Positions 15,180-24,406 of a DNA stretch of 64,000 nt are shown here, piece after piece. Location of the stretch: positions 1 through 64,000 of the forward strand of contig JAJKFJ010023577.1 of NCBI GenBank assembly GCA_027382625.1, read 5' to 3'. A program made the position numbers and the translations under genes. This DNA is from Tetmemena sp. SeJ-2015. Taxonomy: Eukaryota > Ciliophora > Spirotrichea > Sporadotrichida > Oxytrichidae. The stretch's first letter is position 1, and every line of letters starts with the position of its first letter. Under the pieces are notes generated by a model. That model saw only the letters and a program-made list of their open reading frames with translations, did not search any database and was not told where the DNA came from.

Positions 15180-17182
15180 GCAGCTTCACTGGAACACTCA
15201 ATGCGCAGCAGCGCGAGGCCGCCACGACCATCAATGGTCCGCTGCTCATTCTCGCAGGTGCAGGCACGGGCAAGACCCGCGTGCTCACCGCGCGCATCAG
15301 CTTCATGGTGAACGAGGGCATCAATCCGAAGAACATTCTTTCGGTCACCTTCACCAACAAGGCCGCCAACGAAATGCGCGAGCGTGTCAAAGGCATGGTG
15401 CGCGACGGCCTCGGCAAGAAGGTCGTGGTCGGCACCTTCCATGCGTTCTGTGTCCGCCTGCTGCGCGAGTTTGCCGAGCACGTGGGCTACAAGAACAACT
15501 TCGCCATCTACAGCCAGGGCGAGCAGGAGACGCTGATCAAGCGGGTGCTGCAGACCCTGCTGGTGAAGGACGAGACGCTGGACCCCAGCATGGCGCTTTC
15601 ACGCATCAGCAAGGCCAAGAACGCAGGTGAGGGTTTGGGAGATCCCAAGGAAAGTCTGGATGCTGCGGTCATGGAAAAGTACATGGACGAGATGCGCGGG
15701 CTGAACGTCATGGACTTCGACGACCTCATCATCCTCGGCGTGCGTCTGCTGGAAGAAAACGCCCAGGTGCGTGCCACGGTGCAGAGCCGCCATCATTACG
15801 TGATGGTGGATGAGTTCCAGGACACCAACTCACTTCAGATGCGCCTGCTGCGCGCTCTGGTGCCCGCTCCTTACAACGTCTGCGTGGTGGGAGATGACGA
15901 CCAGTCCATCTACGGCTGGCGCGGTGCGGAGATCACCAACATCACCGAGTTCGAAAACTTCTTCCCCAATCCTCACGTGGTGAAGCTGGAGGAAAACTAC
16001 CGCAGCACCACGCCCATCCTGCACACGGCAAACAGCCTCATCAAAAACAACGTGGGCCGCCGTCCCAAGTCCCTGTGGAGCCGCAATCATGGCAGCGATC
16101 TCGTCCGCCTCATTGCCAATGAGGATGACAAGGAGGAGGCGGACATGATTGCGAAGGAAGTGGAAACCGCGCACTTCGCGAACAAGCAGCCGCTGGAAGA
16201 TTTTGCCGTGCTCTTCCGCACCAATGATCAGTCCCGCGTGCTGGAGCAGGCCTTCCGTCAGCGCAAGATCGCCTACCGTGTGGTGGGTGCGCGCAGCTTC
16301 TTTGACCGGCGTGAGGTGAAGGACATTGTGAGCTATCTCTCAGTGCTGCACAATCCGCATGATGACATGGCGCTGCTGCGCATTTTAAACACACCCACGC
16401 GTGGCATCGGCAGCGCCACCGCCGAGCTCGCGCGTGAGCGCAGCATGGAGAAGCACCACAGCATCTGGGTGGCGCTCTGCGACGAGGAATTCCTGCGTCA
16501 GATCCCCGAGAAAGGGCGCAACGCCATCCGCCTTTTCACGGCTCTCATCGTCAAATACTCAGGCCCGGCCAGCACCCCCGGAACCAACCTTGTGGACATG
16601 ACGCAGGCCCTGATTCTAGAGACCGGCTACATGGAGCATCTCAAAAAAGCCGCCAAGGAGCCGGAAGATTTCGCCGGCTGGGAGAACGGCATCAATGAAC
16701 TGTTCAAAAGCATGACGGCTCATGCGGAGCGTGATCGCGCCAGCGGCCTCGCGGGTTTCCTGGATGAAGTCAGCCTCAATGATGAGCGCGAAGAAAAGGA
16801 CGACATCGAAAAGAAAAAGGGCGTGTGCTTGATCACCATGCATGCCTCCAAGGGACTCGAATTTCCCGTCGTGTTTCTGCCGGGAATGGAGCAGGGGATC
16901 CTCCCGCACAAACGCAGCTTTGACGAAGGCCGTGTGGATGAAGAGCGCCGCCTGTTCTATGTGGGCATCACCCGTGCGAAGCAGAAGCTCACGCTCAGCC
17001 ACACTCGCACGCGCATGAAATGGGGCAAGAAGCAGAGCAACATGCCCAGCACCTTCCTCAAGGAGCTCGACCGCAAGTACGTGGAAGAACTCGACTACAC
17101 CAAGCACATGAACGAAACCGTGACGCAGGAGGAAAACACCAACTTCTTCTCCGGCCTGCGGGCCATGCTGGCGGACAAGTAA
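15176..17182 (+). CDS. UvrD/Rep/PcrA-type ATP-dependent DNA helicase
   Basis: A 668-residue superfamily 1A helicase. In order: a Q-like motif in LNAQQREAAT, Walker A LAGAGTGKTRVLTARI, motif Ia TFTNKAANEMRERV, Walker B VDEFQDTNSLQ, motif III VGDDDQSIYGWRGAE, motif IV region LEENYRST, motif V ITMHASKGLEFPVVFLPG, and motif VI YVGITRAKQKL. It translocates 3' to 5' on single-stranded DNA in repair and replication restart. It is shorter at the C-terminus than typical PcrA/UvrD (about 720 residues), closer to Rep. It overlaps the upstream fusion gene by four bases, so the two are translationally coupled. Confidence 0.94.
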   Translation: MSSFTGTLNAQQREAATTINGPLLILAGAGTGKTRVLTARISFMVNEGINPKNILSVTFTNKAANEMRERVKGMVRDGLGKKVVVGTFHAFCVRLLREFAEHVGYKNNFAIYSQGEQETLIKRVLQTLLVKDETLDPSMALSRISKAKNAGEGLGDPKESLDAAVMEKYMDEMRGLNVMDFDDLIILGVRLLEENAQVRATVQSRHHYVMVDEFQDTNSLQMRLLRALVPAPYNVCVVGDDDQSIYGWRGAEITNITEFENFFPNPHVVKLEENYRSTTPILHTANSLIKNNVGRRPKSLWSRNHGSDLVRLIANEDDKEEADMIAKEVETAHFANKQPLEDFAVLFRTNDQSRVLEQAFRQRKIAYRVVGARSFFDRREVKDIVSYLSVLHNPHDDMALLRILNTPTRGIGSATAELARERSMEKHHSIWVALCDEEFLRQIPEKGRNAIRLFTALIVKYSGPASTPGTNLVDMTQALILETGYMEHLKKAAKEPEDFAGWENGINELFKSMTAHAERDRASGLAGFLDEVSLNDEREEKDDIEKKKGVCLITMHASKGLEFPVVFLPGMEQGILPHKRSFDEGRVDEERRLFYVGITRAKQKLTLSHTRTRMKWGKKQSNMPSTFLKELDRKYVEELDYTKHMNETVTQEENTNFFSGLRAMLADK

Positions 17183-17270
17183 CACCAAGATCCATTGCAA
17201 AAGATCCGTTTCAAAACTCTGCGTCCATCCATACGGTTGAAAATGTGGCGCGTATTCGTGTGGCGGAGCT

Positions 17271-17363
17271 CCCGGAGCCGGTTAAAAACCAGCGCTCCCA
17301 GCAAAGAACTGAGCGCGGCGCGGGAGTCCGTACTGGGAGCGCCGGTTTTTAACCGGCTCTGGG
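17271..17363. repeat. Inverted doublet with hairpin arms, CCGGTT family
   Basis: Two 31-base arms (17271-17301, 17333-17363) pair with two mismatches around 31 bases. The right arm alone forms the hairpin CCGGTT-TTT-AACCGG, and the left arm the near-equivalent CCGGTT-AAA-AACCAG. It sits in the 285-base gap between the helicase and tgt genes, where I see no gene. Confidence 0.85.
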
Positions 17364-17467
17364 CGCGCGTTCCTACTGCGTCGAAAAGCCGTAAAGACGT
17401 TGGAAGTGCACCCTCTCAGTTTCCAGGCCTAACGGTCCAAACCCTCTCGTTCAGCTAGGGCCATTCC

Positions 17468-19114
17468 ATGTCACCCTCCCGTCTCCAGTTTCAGCTCGAT
17501 GCCCAGGCCAGCGATTCGCATGCGCGTGCCACCACGTTTCACACGCTGCACGGCACCATTCAGTCGCCGCTGTTCATGCCCGTGGGCACGCAGGCCACGG
17601 TGAAGGCGCAGACGCAGGAGTCCCTGAATGCCTCCGGCTCGCAGATCCTGCTGGCGAATACCTACCACCTGCTGCTGCGTCCGGGGCCGGATGTCTTCAC
17701 CAAGCTCGGTGGCATCCACCGTTTCATGAACTGGCCCGGCTCTGTGCTCACGGACTCCGGCGGTTATCAGATCTTCTCGCTGCCGCACTCACGCTCCATG
17801 ACGGAGAAGGGGGCCGTGTTTCAAAGCTACGTGGATGGCCAGCGCATCCTGCTCAGCCCGGAGCTCAGCATTCAAACGCAGCGCGCCATCGGCAGCGACA
17901 TCATGATGGTGCTGGACCAGTGCATCCCTTCCACCGCCGATGAGAAAACCGCGCGCGCCGCCCTGCAGGTGACGCAGCGCTGGGCCGTGCGCAGCCTCGC
18001 TGCACGTGAGGACTCGCCGCAGTCCATGTTTGGCATTGTGCAGGGTGCACTGTATCCGCAGCTCCGCCGCGAGAGCGCCGCCGGCCTCATGCAGCTCGAC
18101 TTCGACGGTTTCGCCATCGGCGGTCTCGCCGTGGGGGAGGAAAAAAACGAACGTGAAGACGTCTGCGAGCTCACCGCCGCGCTGCTCCCCACAGACCGTC
18201 CTCGTTATCTCATGGGTGTCGGCACGCCCGTGGATGTGCTGGAGGCCGTGCACCGTGGCGTGGACATGTTTGACTGCATCATCCCCACGCAGGTGGCGAA
18301 GCGCGGCACCGCTTTCACTTCACGCGGCATCGTCGAGCTGCGCCGCTCCGTGTACAAATTCAGCGAGGACCGCCTTGATCCCACCTGCACCTGCCCGGTC
18401 TGCGCCACGCACAGCCGCGCTTATTTGCACCATCTTACCAAAACGCAGGAGCAGCTTGGCTGGACGCTCGTGGGCCAGCACAACATCCACTTCTACCACC
18501 AGCTCATGCGCGAGATCCGCCAGAGCATTCTGGAAGACCGCTTCATGCCGCTCTACCGCGAGCGCCGCGAGATTCTGCCCATCGAAGACGTGGACCATCC
18601 CGTCACGCATCCGAAGCGCACCTCCACCAAACCGCAGAGCGAAGGTGACTACGAGCTCCATGGCGAGCCACCCGCCATCCGCCACATCCCCAGCGGCCGC
18701 ATTCTTCCCACGACACCGCAGCTCGATCCCGCCATCGAGTCCCAGCTCATCCAGCAACTGCGCCTGCCTGCCGAGTCCCCGCCGCTCATCGTCTGGGATA
18801 CGCAGCTTGCCACCGCCGCCACCGGGCTCGCCGTCATCCTCCTCTACGAAGCTGAAGCCGCCAAAGGCCCCCTCCGCCCGCTGCATCTCGTCAGCTTCAG
18901 CGAAGACCTCGCCCCGCTGCGCCTCGCCCTCCATCACAAGCGCCACTTCCCCTACCTCCGCCACGGCGCCGCCGACACCCTGATCCGCCGCGATGTCTGG
19001 GAATCCCGCTTCTGCCCCGGCCTGAAATGGACCCTCATCCACGGCAATCACGCTGACATGCAAACGCAGGCTCCCACAGCAGACGTCGTCGTGGGAGCGG
19101 TCACGCAGGATTGA
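17468..19114 (+). CDS. tgt: Queuine tRNA-ribosyltransferase fused to a truncated MnmC-like domain
   Basis: Residues 1-380 are a complete bacterial Tgt, which swaps guanine for preQ1 at tRNA position 34. Present are VLTDSGGYQIFSL with the substrate-binding Asp, GIVQGALYPQLR, GGLAVGEEKNERE, MGVGTPVDVLEAV, the nucleophile region MFDCIIPTQVAKRGTAF, and the zinc site CTCPVCATHS...H. Residues about 400-548 resemble the start of an MnmC-like methyltransferase domain: HIPSGRILPTTPQLDPA, LIVWDTQLATAATGLAV, LHLVSFSEDLAPLRLAL and WTLIHGN. Where that family has a glycine-rich VGLGAAAN loop, this protein has TQLATAAT. The chain stops after APTADVVVGAVTQD, in the middle of the expected fold and one base before an inverted-repeat element, so the tail is probably a nonfunctional remnant. 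Confidence 0.9.
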   Translation: MSPSRLQFQLDAQASDSHARATTFHTLHGTIQSPLFMPVGTQATVKAQTQESLNASGSQILLANTYHLLLRPGPDVFTKLGGIHRFMNWPGSVLTDSGGYQIFSLPHSRSMTEKGAVFQSYVDGQRILLSPELSIQTQRAIGSDIMMVLDQCIPSTADEKTARAALQVTQRWAVRSLAAREDSPQSMFGIVQGALYPQLRRESAAGLMQLDFDGFAIGGLAVGEEKNEREDVCELTAALLPTDRPRYLMGVGTPVDVLEAVHRGVDMFDCIIPTQVAKRGTAFTSRGIVELRRSVYKFSEDRLDPTCTCPVCATHSRAYLHHLTKTQEQLGWTLVGQHNIHFYHQLMREIRQSILEDRFMPLYRERREILPIEDVDHPVTHPKRTSTKPQSEGDYELHGEPPAIRHIPSGRILPTTPQLDPAIESQLIQQLRLPAESPPLIVWDTQLATAATGLAVILLYEAEAAKGPLRPLHLVSFSEDLAPLRLALHHKRHFPYLRHGAADTLIRRDVWESRFCPGLKWTLIHGNHADMQTQAPTADVVVGAVTQD

Positions 19115-19115
19115 A

Positions 19116-19285
19116 GTACGATGGGCACTCCTGCCCGTCGATCAGCGGCACCGCTGTCAGGCTTGTTCACTCCTCGCCTTAATTCAACGAGAGGCATTTC
19201 TCTTGCCATGGCGGAGTGGCTGGTAGGCTTGAAGGTCGCATGTGTTGGCGGAACGCTGACCGACAGACAGGAGTGTCTATCGTAC
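19116..19285. repeat. REPIN-like inverted doublet, second family
   Basis: Arms of 32 bases (19116-19147 and 19254-19285) are separated by 106 bases. Read in the same sense, they differ at five positions. Within each arm a hairpin surrounds the loop ACTCCT: stem GATGGGC/GCCCGTC in the left and GATAGAC/GTCTGTC in the right. Four of the five differences form two paired substitutions that preserve this stem. The element starts one base after the tgt stop codon. Confidence 0.88.
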
Positions 19286-19346
19286 CTCTCCTGAGTCCCT
19301 GTGACAATCATCACATCACAGAGAGCTGATTCAGATTTTACCGGCC

Positions 19347-19604
19347 TCACTTCGTGACATCAATGTCATGCGTCTTCGGCCCTGGTTTCTCCTCCGTGCC
19401 CTTGCGCCGCAGAAAATGCCCAATGTCCACGCCGAAGTACGCCAGGCAGTTGATCAGCAGCGCCGTCGCCGCCGCTTCGTCCAGATTGCCAAAGATGGGA
19501 ATGTTGTCCGGAATGAACTCCGCCACGCCGAAGCCAACGTTCAGCAGGTAAAGAGCCGACACAATGCCCGAGGCGAGCACCAAAATATCACGGATCAGTT
19601 TCAT
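19347..19604 (-). CDS. Small DUF1232/YkvA-like membrane protein
   Basis: An 85-residue protein from MKLIRDILVLASG. It has a hydrophobic N-terminus, then NVGFGVAEFIPDNIPIFGNLDEAAAT, which corresponds to the DUF1232 (YkvA) motif of a 'P-D-x-I-P-x-x-G-x-x-D-D' turn between two hydrophobic helices, and a charged tail. The function of the family is unknown. The frame extends ten codons further upstream, but the residues added there have no membrane or motif character, so I prefer the ATG at 19604. It is transcribed alone between the repeat element and glnS. Confidence 0.72.
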   Translation of the reverse strand: MKLIRDILVLASGIVSALYLLNVGFGVAEFIPDNIPIFGNLDEAAATALLINCLAYFGVDIGHFLRRKGTEEKPGPKTHDIDVTK

Positions 19605-19696
19605 AAGGAGTGGGGATGACAGATGCAGGCACAATGTGACTGCACTTGCCCCCCCACGCTAAAACAACCTTGGGAGAAAAATGGAATGGCTCCCTC

Positions 19697-20550
19697 CTAC
19701 TTCTTCACCCATCCATCCTTCAGCGTCACCGTGCGATTAAACACCGGTGAACCGGGCTTCGAATCAATCGGATCAGCGTAGAAATAAGCGACACGCTCAA
19801 ACTGCCAGTGCGTGCCGGGGGCGGCATCCTTCAGGGAGGGCTCCAGCTTCGCGTTGGTGATCGTTTCACACGACGTGGGATTCAGGAACTGCGCAAAATC
19901 TCCGTCCTCACCGGCATCAGCATCCGGCGTCTCCACCGTGAAAAGACGGTCGTAGAGACGCACCGCAGCATCCACGGCATGGCGGGCGCTCACCCAGTGG
20001 ATGATGCCTTTCGGCTTGGTGCGGCCTTCGGGCTTTTTGCCGTGGCGCGTGGCATCATCATACGTGCAGCGCAGTTCCACGATGTTCCCAGCGTCATCCT
20101 TGATGATCTCCTGACAGGTGATGCAGAAGGCAAACTTCAGGCGCACTTCGCCGCCGGGCTTGAGGCGGTGGAAGCCATCGGAAGGGAACTCCATGAAGTC
20201 GTCGGACTCGATGTATAGCTCACGGCAGAGCGGCACCTGACGCGTTCCTGCGGCGGGATCTTCAGGGTGGTTTGGCGCTTCGAAGTACTCGACCTGATCC
20301 TCGGGGTAGTTCGTGATCACCACCTTGATCGGCCGCAGCACGCCGTAGGCACGGTGGGAAATCTTGTTGAGGTCTTCGCGGATGGAGTGCTCCAGCAGCG
20401 CGATTTCGGTGAGCGAGTTGAATTTCGTCAGGCCGATCGTTTTGCAGAAGCTGCGAATCGCAGCCGCAGTGATGCCACGGCGGCGCATGCCGCTGATGGT
20501 GGGCATGCGCGGATCATCCCAGCCATTCACGAGATCGTCCTTCACAAGGC

Positions 20551-20582
<32 letters not shown>

Positions 20583-21397
20583 GTGAGGTTCAGACGTGCA
20601 AATTCGCGCTGATACGGCGCACCGGGCAGGCCATCGACGTTGCTGATGAGCCACTCATACAGCGGGCGGTGGTGTTCAAACTCCAGCGTGCACAGGCTGT
20701 GGGTGATGCTTTCCAGCGCATCGCTCAGCGGGTGCGCGTAGTCATACATCGGGTAGATGCACCACGCATCGCCGGTGCGGTGGTGGTGCGCGTGCAGGAT
20801 GCGGTAGAGGGCCGGATCGCGCAGATTCATGTTCGGCGAAGCCATGTCGATCCGGGCGCGCAGCACTTTTTCGCCTTCCTTGAACTCGCCTTTCCGCATG
20901 CGGCGGAAGAGATCCAGGTTTTCCTCCACGCTGCGGTCAGCGCCCGCACTGCGAGTGCCGGGAGAGGTGAGGGTGCCACGGTTCGCGCGCATCTCCTCAT
21001 GCGTCTGATCATCCACATAGGCGAGGCCCTTGGTGATGAGCTGCTCGGCAAAGCCATAGAGCTTTTCAAAATAGTCGCTGGCGTAGAAAAGGTGCTCGCC
21101 CCAGTCAAAGCCCAGCCATTTCACATCCGCCATGATGCTGTCCACATACTCCACTTCCTCCTTGGTGGGATTCGTGTCGTCAAAGCGCAGGTGGCAGCGG
21201 GAGTTCGGCGCATGCTCCTGGGCGAGGCCAAAGTTCAGGCAGATGCTCTTCGCGTGGCCGATGTGCAGGTAGCCGTTTGGCTCTGGCGGGAAACGGGTGA
21301 CGACCTGACCGCCGTTGCGACCTGCGGCGAGATCGGCAGCGATCATTTCACGGATGAAATCGAGGGAGGCGGGAGGTGTGGCGGCGGCTTCGGACAT
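19697..21397 (-). CDS. glnS: Glutaminyl-tRNA synthetase
   Basis: A 566-residue class I synthetase that charges tRNA-Gln directly. Motifs: [20 protein letters not shown] (HIGH), [18 protein letters not shown], the amino-acid pocket [28 protein letters not shown] (KMSKS-like, here MSKRK), and [20 protein letters not shown]. The C-terminal anticodon-binding beta-barrels follow ([30 protein letters not shown]). Length matches bacterial GlnRS. It diverges from purC across 112 bases. Having GlnRS implies tRNA-Gln need not be made through the GatCAB route. Confidence 0.97.
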
Positions 21398-21509
21398 GGA
21401 GGGGCGGAGTTTGGGCCGAAAGTTTAAAGTTCAAAGAACAAAGTTCACCTCAACCAGAACTCTGTTCGCAGTTGCACAGGCACGGAATCCGTTGTTTTTC
21501 CCCGGAACC

Positions 21510-22820
21510 ATGTCCCATCCCGCCCCAGCGCCCACGCATCTCGATCTCTCGAAACTCGGCGAGCCCGTCTATCGCGGCTCCGTGCAAAATCTCTACGCCG
21601 TGCCAGATCATCCGGGCTACGTCGTGTGCGAGACCACGCCAGCAGGCTCCGTCTTTGACGTCGGCTCGATCTTCAACATCGAAGGCAACGACCTGAACCG
21701 CGCCATCTTCCGCCACGCCATGTACTCCCGCCTCGCCCAGCCGGAAACCTGGCAGCGAGTGAAAACCGCCATCGAAAACACGCCGATGGACGCCGCCTGG
21801 CGCAAAGAACTGCTCACCGGCCCCCTGGAAACCATGCTGGAGCGCGGTGCCGCGACGCATCACGTCGGCATGGTGGATGCCGTGACAGGTGAGATCGTCC
21901 GCTCAGGCCTCCCCGCGAATCCAAGCTGCTACAATGTCGTGCGCCGCTTCCCTGTGATGCACCCACCGCAGCGCAATCTGCTGGGCACTCACGTCTTTGA
22001 CTACGCGCAGTTTCACCAGAGCGCCACGTATGTGGTTCCTTTGGAGTACATCGTGCGCTTCGGCGTCACCAGCGGCTCTTCGATCTTGAAAAAGTACCAG
22101 GGACTGAGCGAAGCGGCCAAGCGCAGCTACGAGCAGGAACTCGGCATCTCCAAGCCCATGGGCGTGTGGGAGATGCTGGAGCGCCCCATCTACGATCTCA
22201 CCAGCAAGTATGAGCCCGAAGACCGCGCCGCGAGCAAGCAGGAGGCTCTGATGATGTCCGGCCTCAGCAGCGATGACTTCCTGCATACCGTGAAGCTGGC
22301 CATCCTTGGCGGCTGGGCCGTGCGCGAGCTTCTGGAAAGCGCCGGCCTGCTGCTGTGGGATCTCAAATGGGAATTCGCCGTGGATCGCGAGGAACTGCTC
22401 TTTGTCGATACCATCGACGCCGACTCCTTCCGCGGCACCACCTTCCTCGAAGTGGAAGGCCGCAAGCTGGTCATTCATTACAACAAGCAGGCCATGCGCG
22501 ACTACTACCGCCTCGTGCATCCCGACTGGTATGCAGGCATCAATGAAGCCAAGACCCAGGCGCAAAAGATCGGCAAGCCCTTCAAGCAGGTGCTCAAAGC
22601 CGGGCAGGCCGATGGCAAATGGCCGCAGACACCAATAGTGGACATCGAATTCCTCGATTTGCAGGCCCTCAAGACCGCGCTCATCCGTCAGCACGTCGCC
22701 TCAGAACGCGATGCCGCAGAGATTCGTGCCGATTTGGAAGCCGCCGGCGTGGCTGAAGTCGAGTTCTATCGCCAGCGTGGTTTGCTGGCGGATCTGCTCA
22801 AGGCAAATGCGGTTAGTTGA
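21510..22820 (+). CDS. purC: SAICAR synthase, long form
   Basis: A 436-residue phosphoribosylaminoimidazole-succinocarboxamide synthase, which joins CAIR and aspartate in purine synthesis. The start MSHPAPAPTHLDLSKLG leads into VYRGSVQNLYAVPDHPGYVV, GSIFNIEGNDLNRAIFRH, VPLEYIVRFGVTSGSSILKKY, then the nucleotide/metal part GLLLWDLKWEFAVDREELLF and VDTIDADSFRGTTF. This long form (more than 400 residues rather than about 240) occurs in several phyla. The frame is open to 21315, overlapping glnS on the other strand, but the sequence there is not protein-like. Two tRNA genes and hemB follow. Confidence 0.93.
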   Translation: MSHPAPAPTHLDLSKLGEPVYRGSVQNLYAVPDHPGYVVCETTPAGSVFDVGSIFNIEGNDLNRAIFRHAMYSRLAQPETWQRVKTAIENTPMDAAWRKELLTGPLETMLERGAATHHVGMVDAVTGEIVRSGLPANPSCYNVVRRFPVMHPPQRNLLGTHVFDYAQFHQSATYVVPLEYIVRFGVTSGSSILKKYQGLSEAAKRSYEQELGISKPMGVWEMLERPIYDLTSKYEPEDRAASKQEALMMSGLSSDDFLHTVKLAILGGWAVRELLESAGLLLWDLKWEFAVDREELLFVDTIDADSFRGTTFLEVEGRKLVIHYNKQAMRDYYRLVHPDWYAGINEAKTQAQKIGKPFKQVLKAGQADGKWPQTPIVDIEFLDLQALKTALIRQHVASERDAAEIRADLEAAGVAEVEFYRQRGLLADLLKANAVS

Positions 22821-22912
22821 AAACTATTCAATTTCAGTGTCAAAAAAGCTTGCGTGATGGTTGGGAACGTTTATCCATCTCGCCCCCTTCTTCGGGAGCG
22901 GGAAAAAGTGAT

Positions 22913-22987
22913 TCCTGAGTAGCTCAGCGGTAGAGCGGGTGGCTGTTAACCACTAGGTCGTAGGTTCGAACCCTACCTCAGGAGCCA
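22913..22987 (+). tRNA. tRNA-Asn (GTT), CCA encoded
   Basis: Acceptor TCCTGAG pairs with CTCAGGA, with G discriminator and encoded CCA. D-arm GCTC/GAGC, anticodon loop CTGTTAA (anticodon GTT), and T-arm GTAGG-TTCGAAC-CCTAC. All stems close. Seven bases separate it from the next tRNA, so the two are probably cotranscribed. Confidence 0.96.
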
Positions 22988-22994
22988 TTGCAAT

Positions 22995-23010
22995 GGCAGA
23001 GTAGCTCAGG

Positions 23011-23043
<33 letters not shown>

Positions 23044-23069
23044 GAGTTCAAATCTCCCCTCTGCCACCA
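22995..23069 (+). tRNA. tRNA-Met (CAT), CCA encoded
   Basis: Acceptor GGCAGAG pairs with CTCTGCC, A discriminator and encoded CCA. The anticodon loop is CTCATAA, with GAGG/CCTT closing most of the stem and one A-G mismatch next to the loop. T-arm GGGAG-TTCAAAT-CTCCC. The G1-C72 pair argues against an initiator. A lysidine-modified tRNA-Ile2 cannot be fully excluded from sequence alone. Confidence 0.9.
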
Positions 23070-23157
23070 CGATAACCCCCACACGTGGTAGGCATCATCA
23101 CAGCCGATAAATTCGGCGTTTGCCCTTGGCTTTCCTCTCCGCCAATATTCACGGCAG

Positions 23158-24132
23158 ATGAACCTTCCGATCCGCCCCCGTCGCAACCGCCAGTCTCCAG
23201 CCATCCGCGATCTCGTACGCGAGACGGAACTGACACCGGGCCATTTAATTTATCCGCTCTTCCTGCAGGAAGGGGATGCCAACACGCCCATCGCCTCAAT
23301 GCCGGGCTGCACCCGCTGGAGCCTCGATGGTCTGGTCAAAGAAGCCGGAGAAGCACATGCGCTCGGCGTTCCGGCTGTCGTTTTGTTTCCGCGCATCCCC
23401 GATGAACTCAAAACTCGAGGTGCCGAGGCCTGCCATGCGGATGACGGCCTCGTGCCGCGTGCGATCCGTGCTCTGAAAAGCGCGCACCCCACGCTGACGG
23501 TGATCACCGATGTCGCGCTCGATCCCTACAACAGCGACGGCCACGACGGCCTCGTGACCGATGACGGCCGCATTTTGAATGACGAAACCGTGGCCGTGCT
23601 CTGCCAGCAGGCGCTCTGCCACGCACGTGCCGGTGCGGATATCGTCTCACCGAGCGATATGATGGACGGACGCGTGGCCGCGCTGCGTGCCGCGCTGGAT
23701 GGCGCAGGATTTCAGGCCGTGTCGATCATGAGCTACACGGCCAAGTATGCCAGCGCCTACTACGGCCCCTTCCGTGGTGCGCTGGACTCCGCGCCGAAGG
23801 CCGGAGACAAGAAGACCTATCAGATGGACCCCGCCAATGCTCGCGAAGCCCTGCGCGAAGCCGCGCTCGATGAAGCTGAAGGCGCCGACATCCTCATGGT
23901 GAAGCCTGCGGGGCCCTACCTCGACATCATCGCCAAGCTTCGCGCCGCCACCACGCTGCCCATCGCTGCGTACCAAGTCAGCGGCGAGTATTTGATGATC
24001 AAAGCCGGTGCCGCAGGTGGATGGATCGACGAAACCAAGATCGTCAATGAATCCCTCATCGGCATCCGCCGTGCTGGCGCAGACATGATTCTGACCTACT
24101 TCGCCAAGCAATGGTCCGCAGCGTGGCGCTGA
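23158..24132 (+). CDS. hemB: Delta-aminolevulinic acid dehydratase (porphobilinogen synthase)
   Basis: A 324-residue enzyme joining two ALA molecules to make porphobilinogen in haem synthesis. Both Schiff-base lysines are visible in MSYTAKYASAYY (about residue 196) and DILMVKPAGPYLD (about residue 249). The metal-binding segment reads DVALDPYNSDGHDG, with Asp/Ala where zinc-type enzymes have three Cys, so this is the magnesium-dependent, zinc-independent type. SPSDMMDGRV and AAYQVSGEY are also canonical. The product would supply haem for the cbb3 oxidase encoded later. It lies 88 bases after tRNA-Met. Confidence 0.96.
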   Translation: MNLPIRPRRNRQSPAIRDLVRETELTPGHLIYPLFLQEGDANTPIASMPGCTRWSLDGLVKEAGEAHALGVPAVVLFPRIPDELKTRGAEACHADDGLVPRAIRALKSAHPTLTVITDVALDPYNSDGHDGLVTDDGRILNDETVAVLCQQALCHARAGADIVSPSDMMDGRVAALRAALDGAGFQAVSIMSYTAKYASAYYGPFRGALDSAPKAGDKKTYQMDPANAREALREAALDEAEGADILMVKPAGPYLDIIAKLRAATTLPIAAYQVSGEYLMIKAGAAGGWIDETKIVNESLIGIRRAGADMILTYFAKQWSAAWR

Positions 24133-24190
24133 GGATCTGAGCGCCCAATTAGCCTTAGCCAGATGTGACTCCTCGCGCCAAAGCGCTCCA

Positions 24191-24358
24191 GGAGCGCGGG
24201 CCTCCGAGCCCGCAGCAGGTCGCTTTCACCCAGCGGATGGCGCTTCATTCCGAACATCGCCAACACAACGAGCTTCGGCGGAGAGAATGAGATGTTGGCT
24301 GGAACGCTCGGGGTTGTGCATGGATGCGGAGTGCTGCGGACTCGGAGGTCCGCGCTCC
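24191..24358. repeat. REPIN-like inverted doublet, GCGGAC family, copy 3
   Basis: Arms at 24191-24216 (hairpin stem GCGGGC/GCCCGC) and 24333-24358 (stem GCGGAC/GTCCGC on the other strand), separated by 116 bases. Here the two variants are in the opposite left/right order from copy 2. The inner flank AGGTCGCTTTCAC matches copy 1. It occupies the gap between hemB and the broken DUF1553 gene, where I see no gene. Confidence 0.88.
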
Positions 24359-24406
24359 GCAGCCTGCATTCCAAAACGGCTATGGGGTGGCTGATCGCCC
24401 AATCGG

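Noticed and set aside
22995..23069. Initiator tRNA-fMet
   Set aside because: The acceptor begins with a G-C pair rather than the C-A mismatch typical of initiators; elongator Met fits better.
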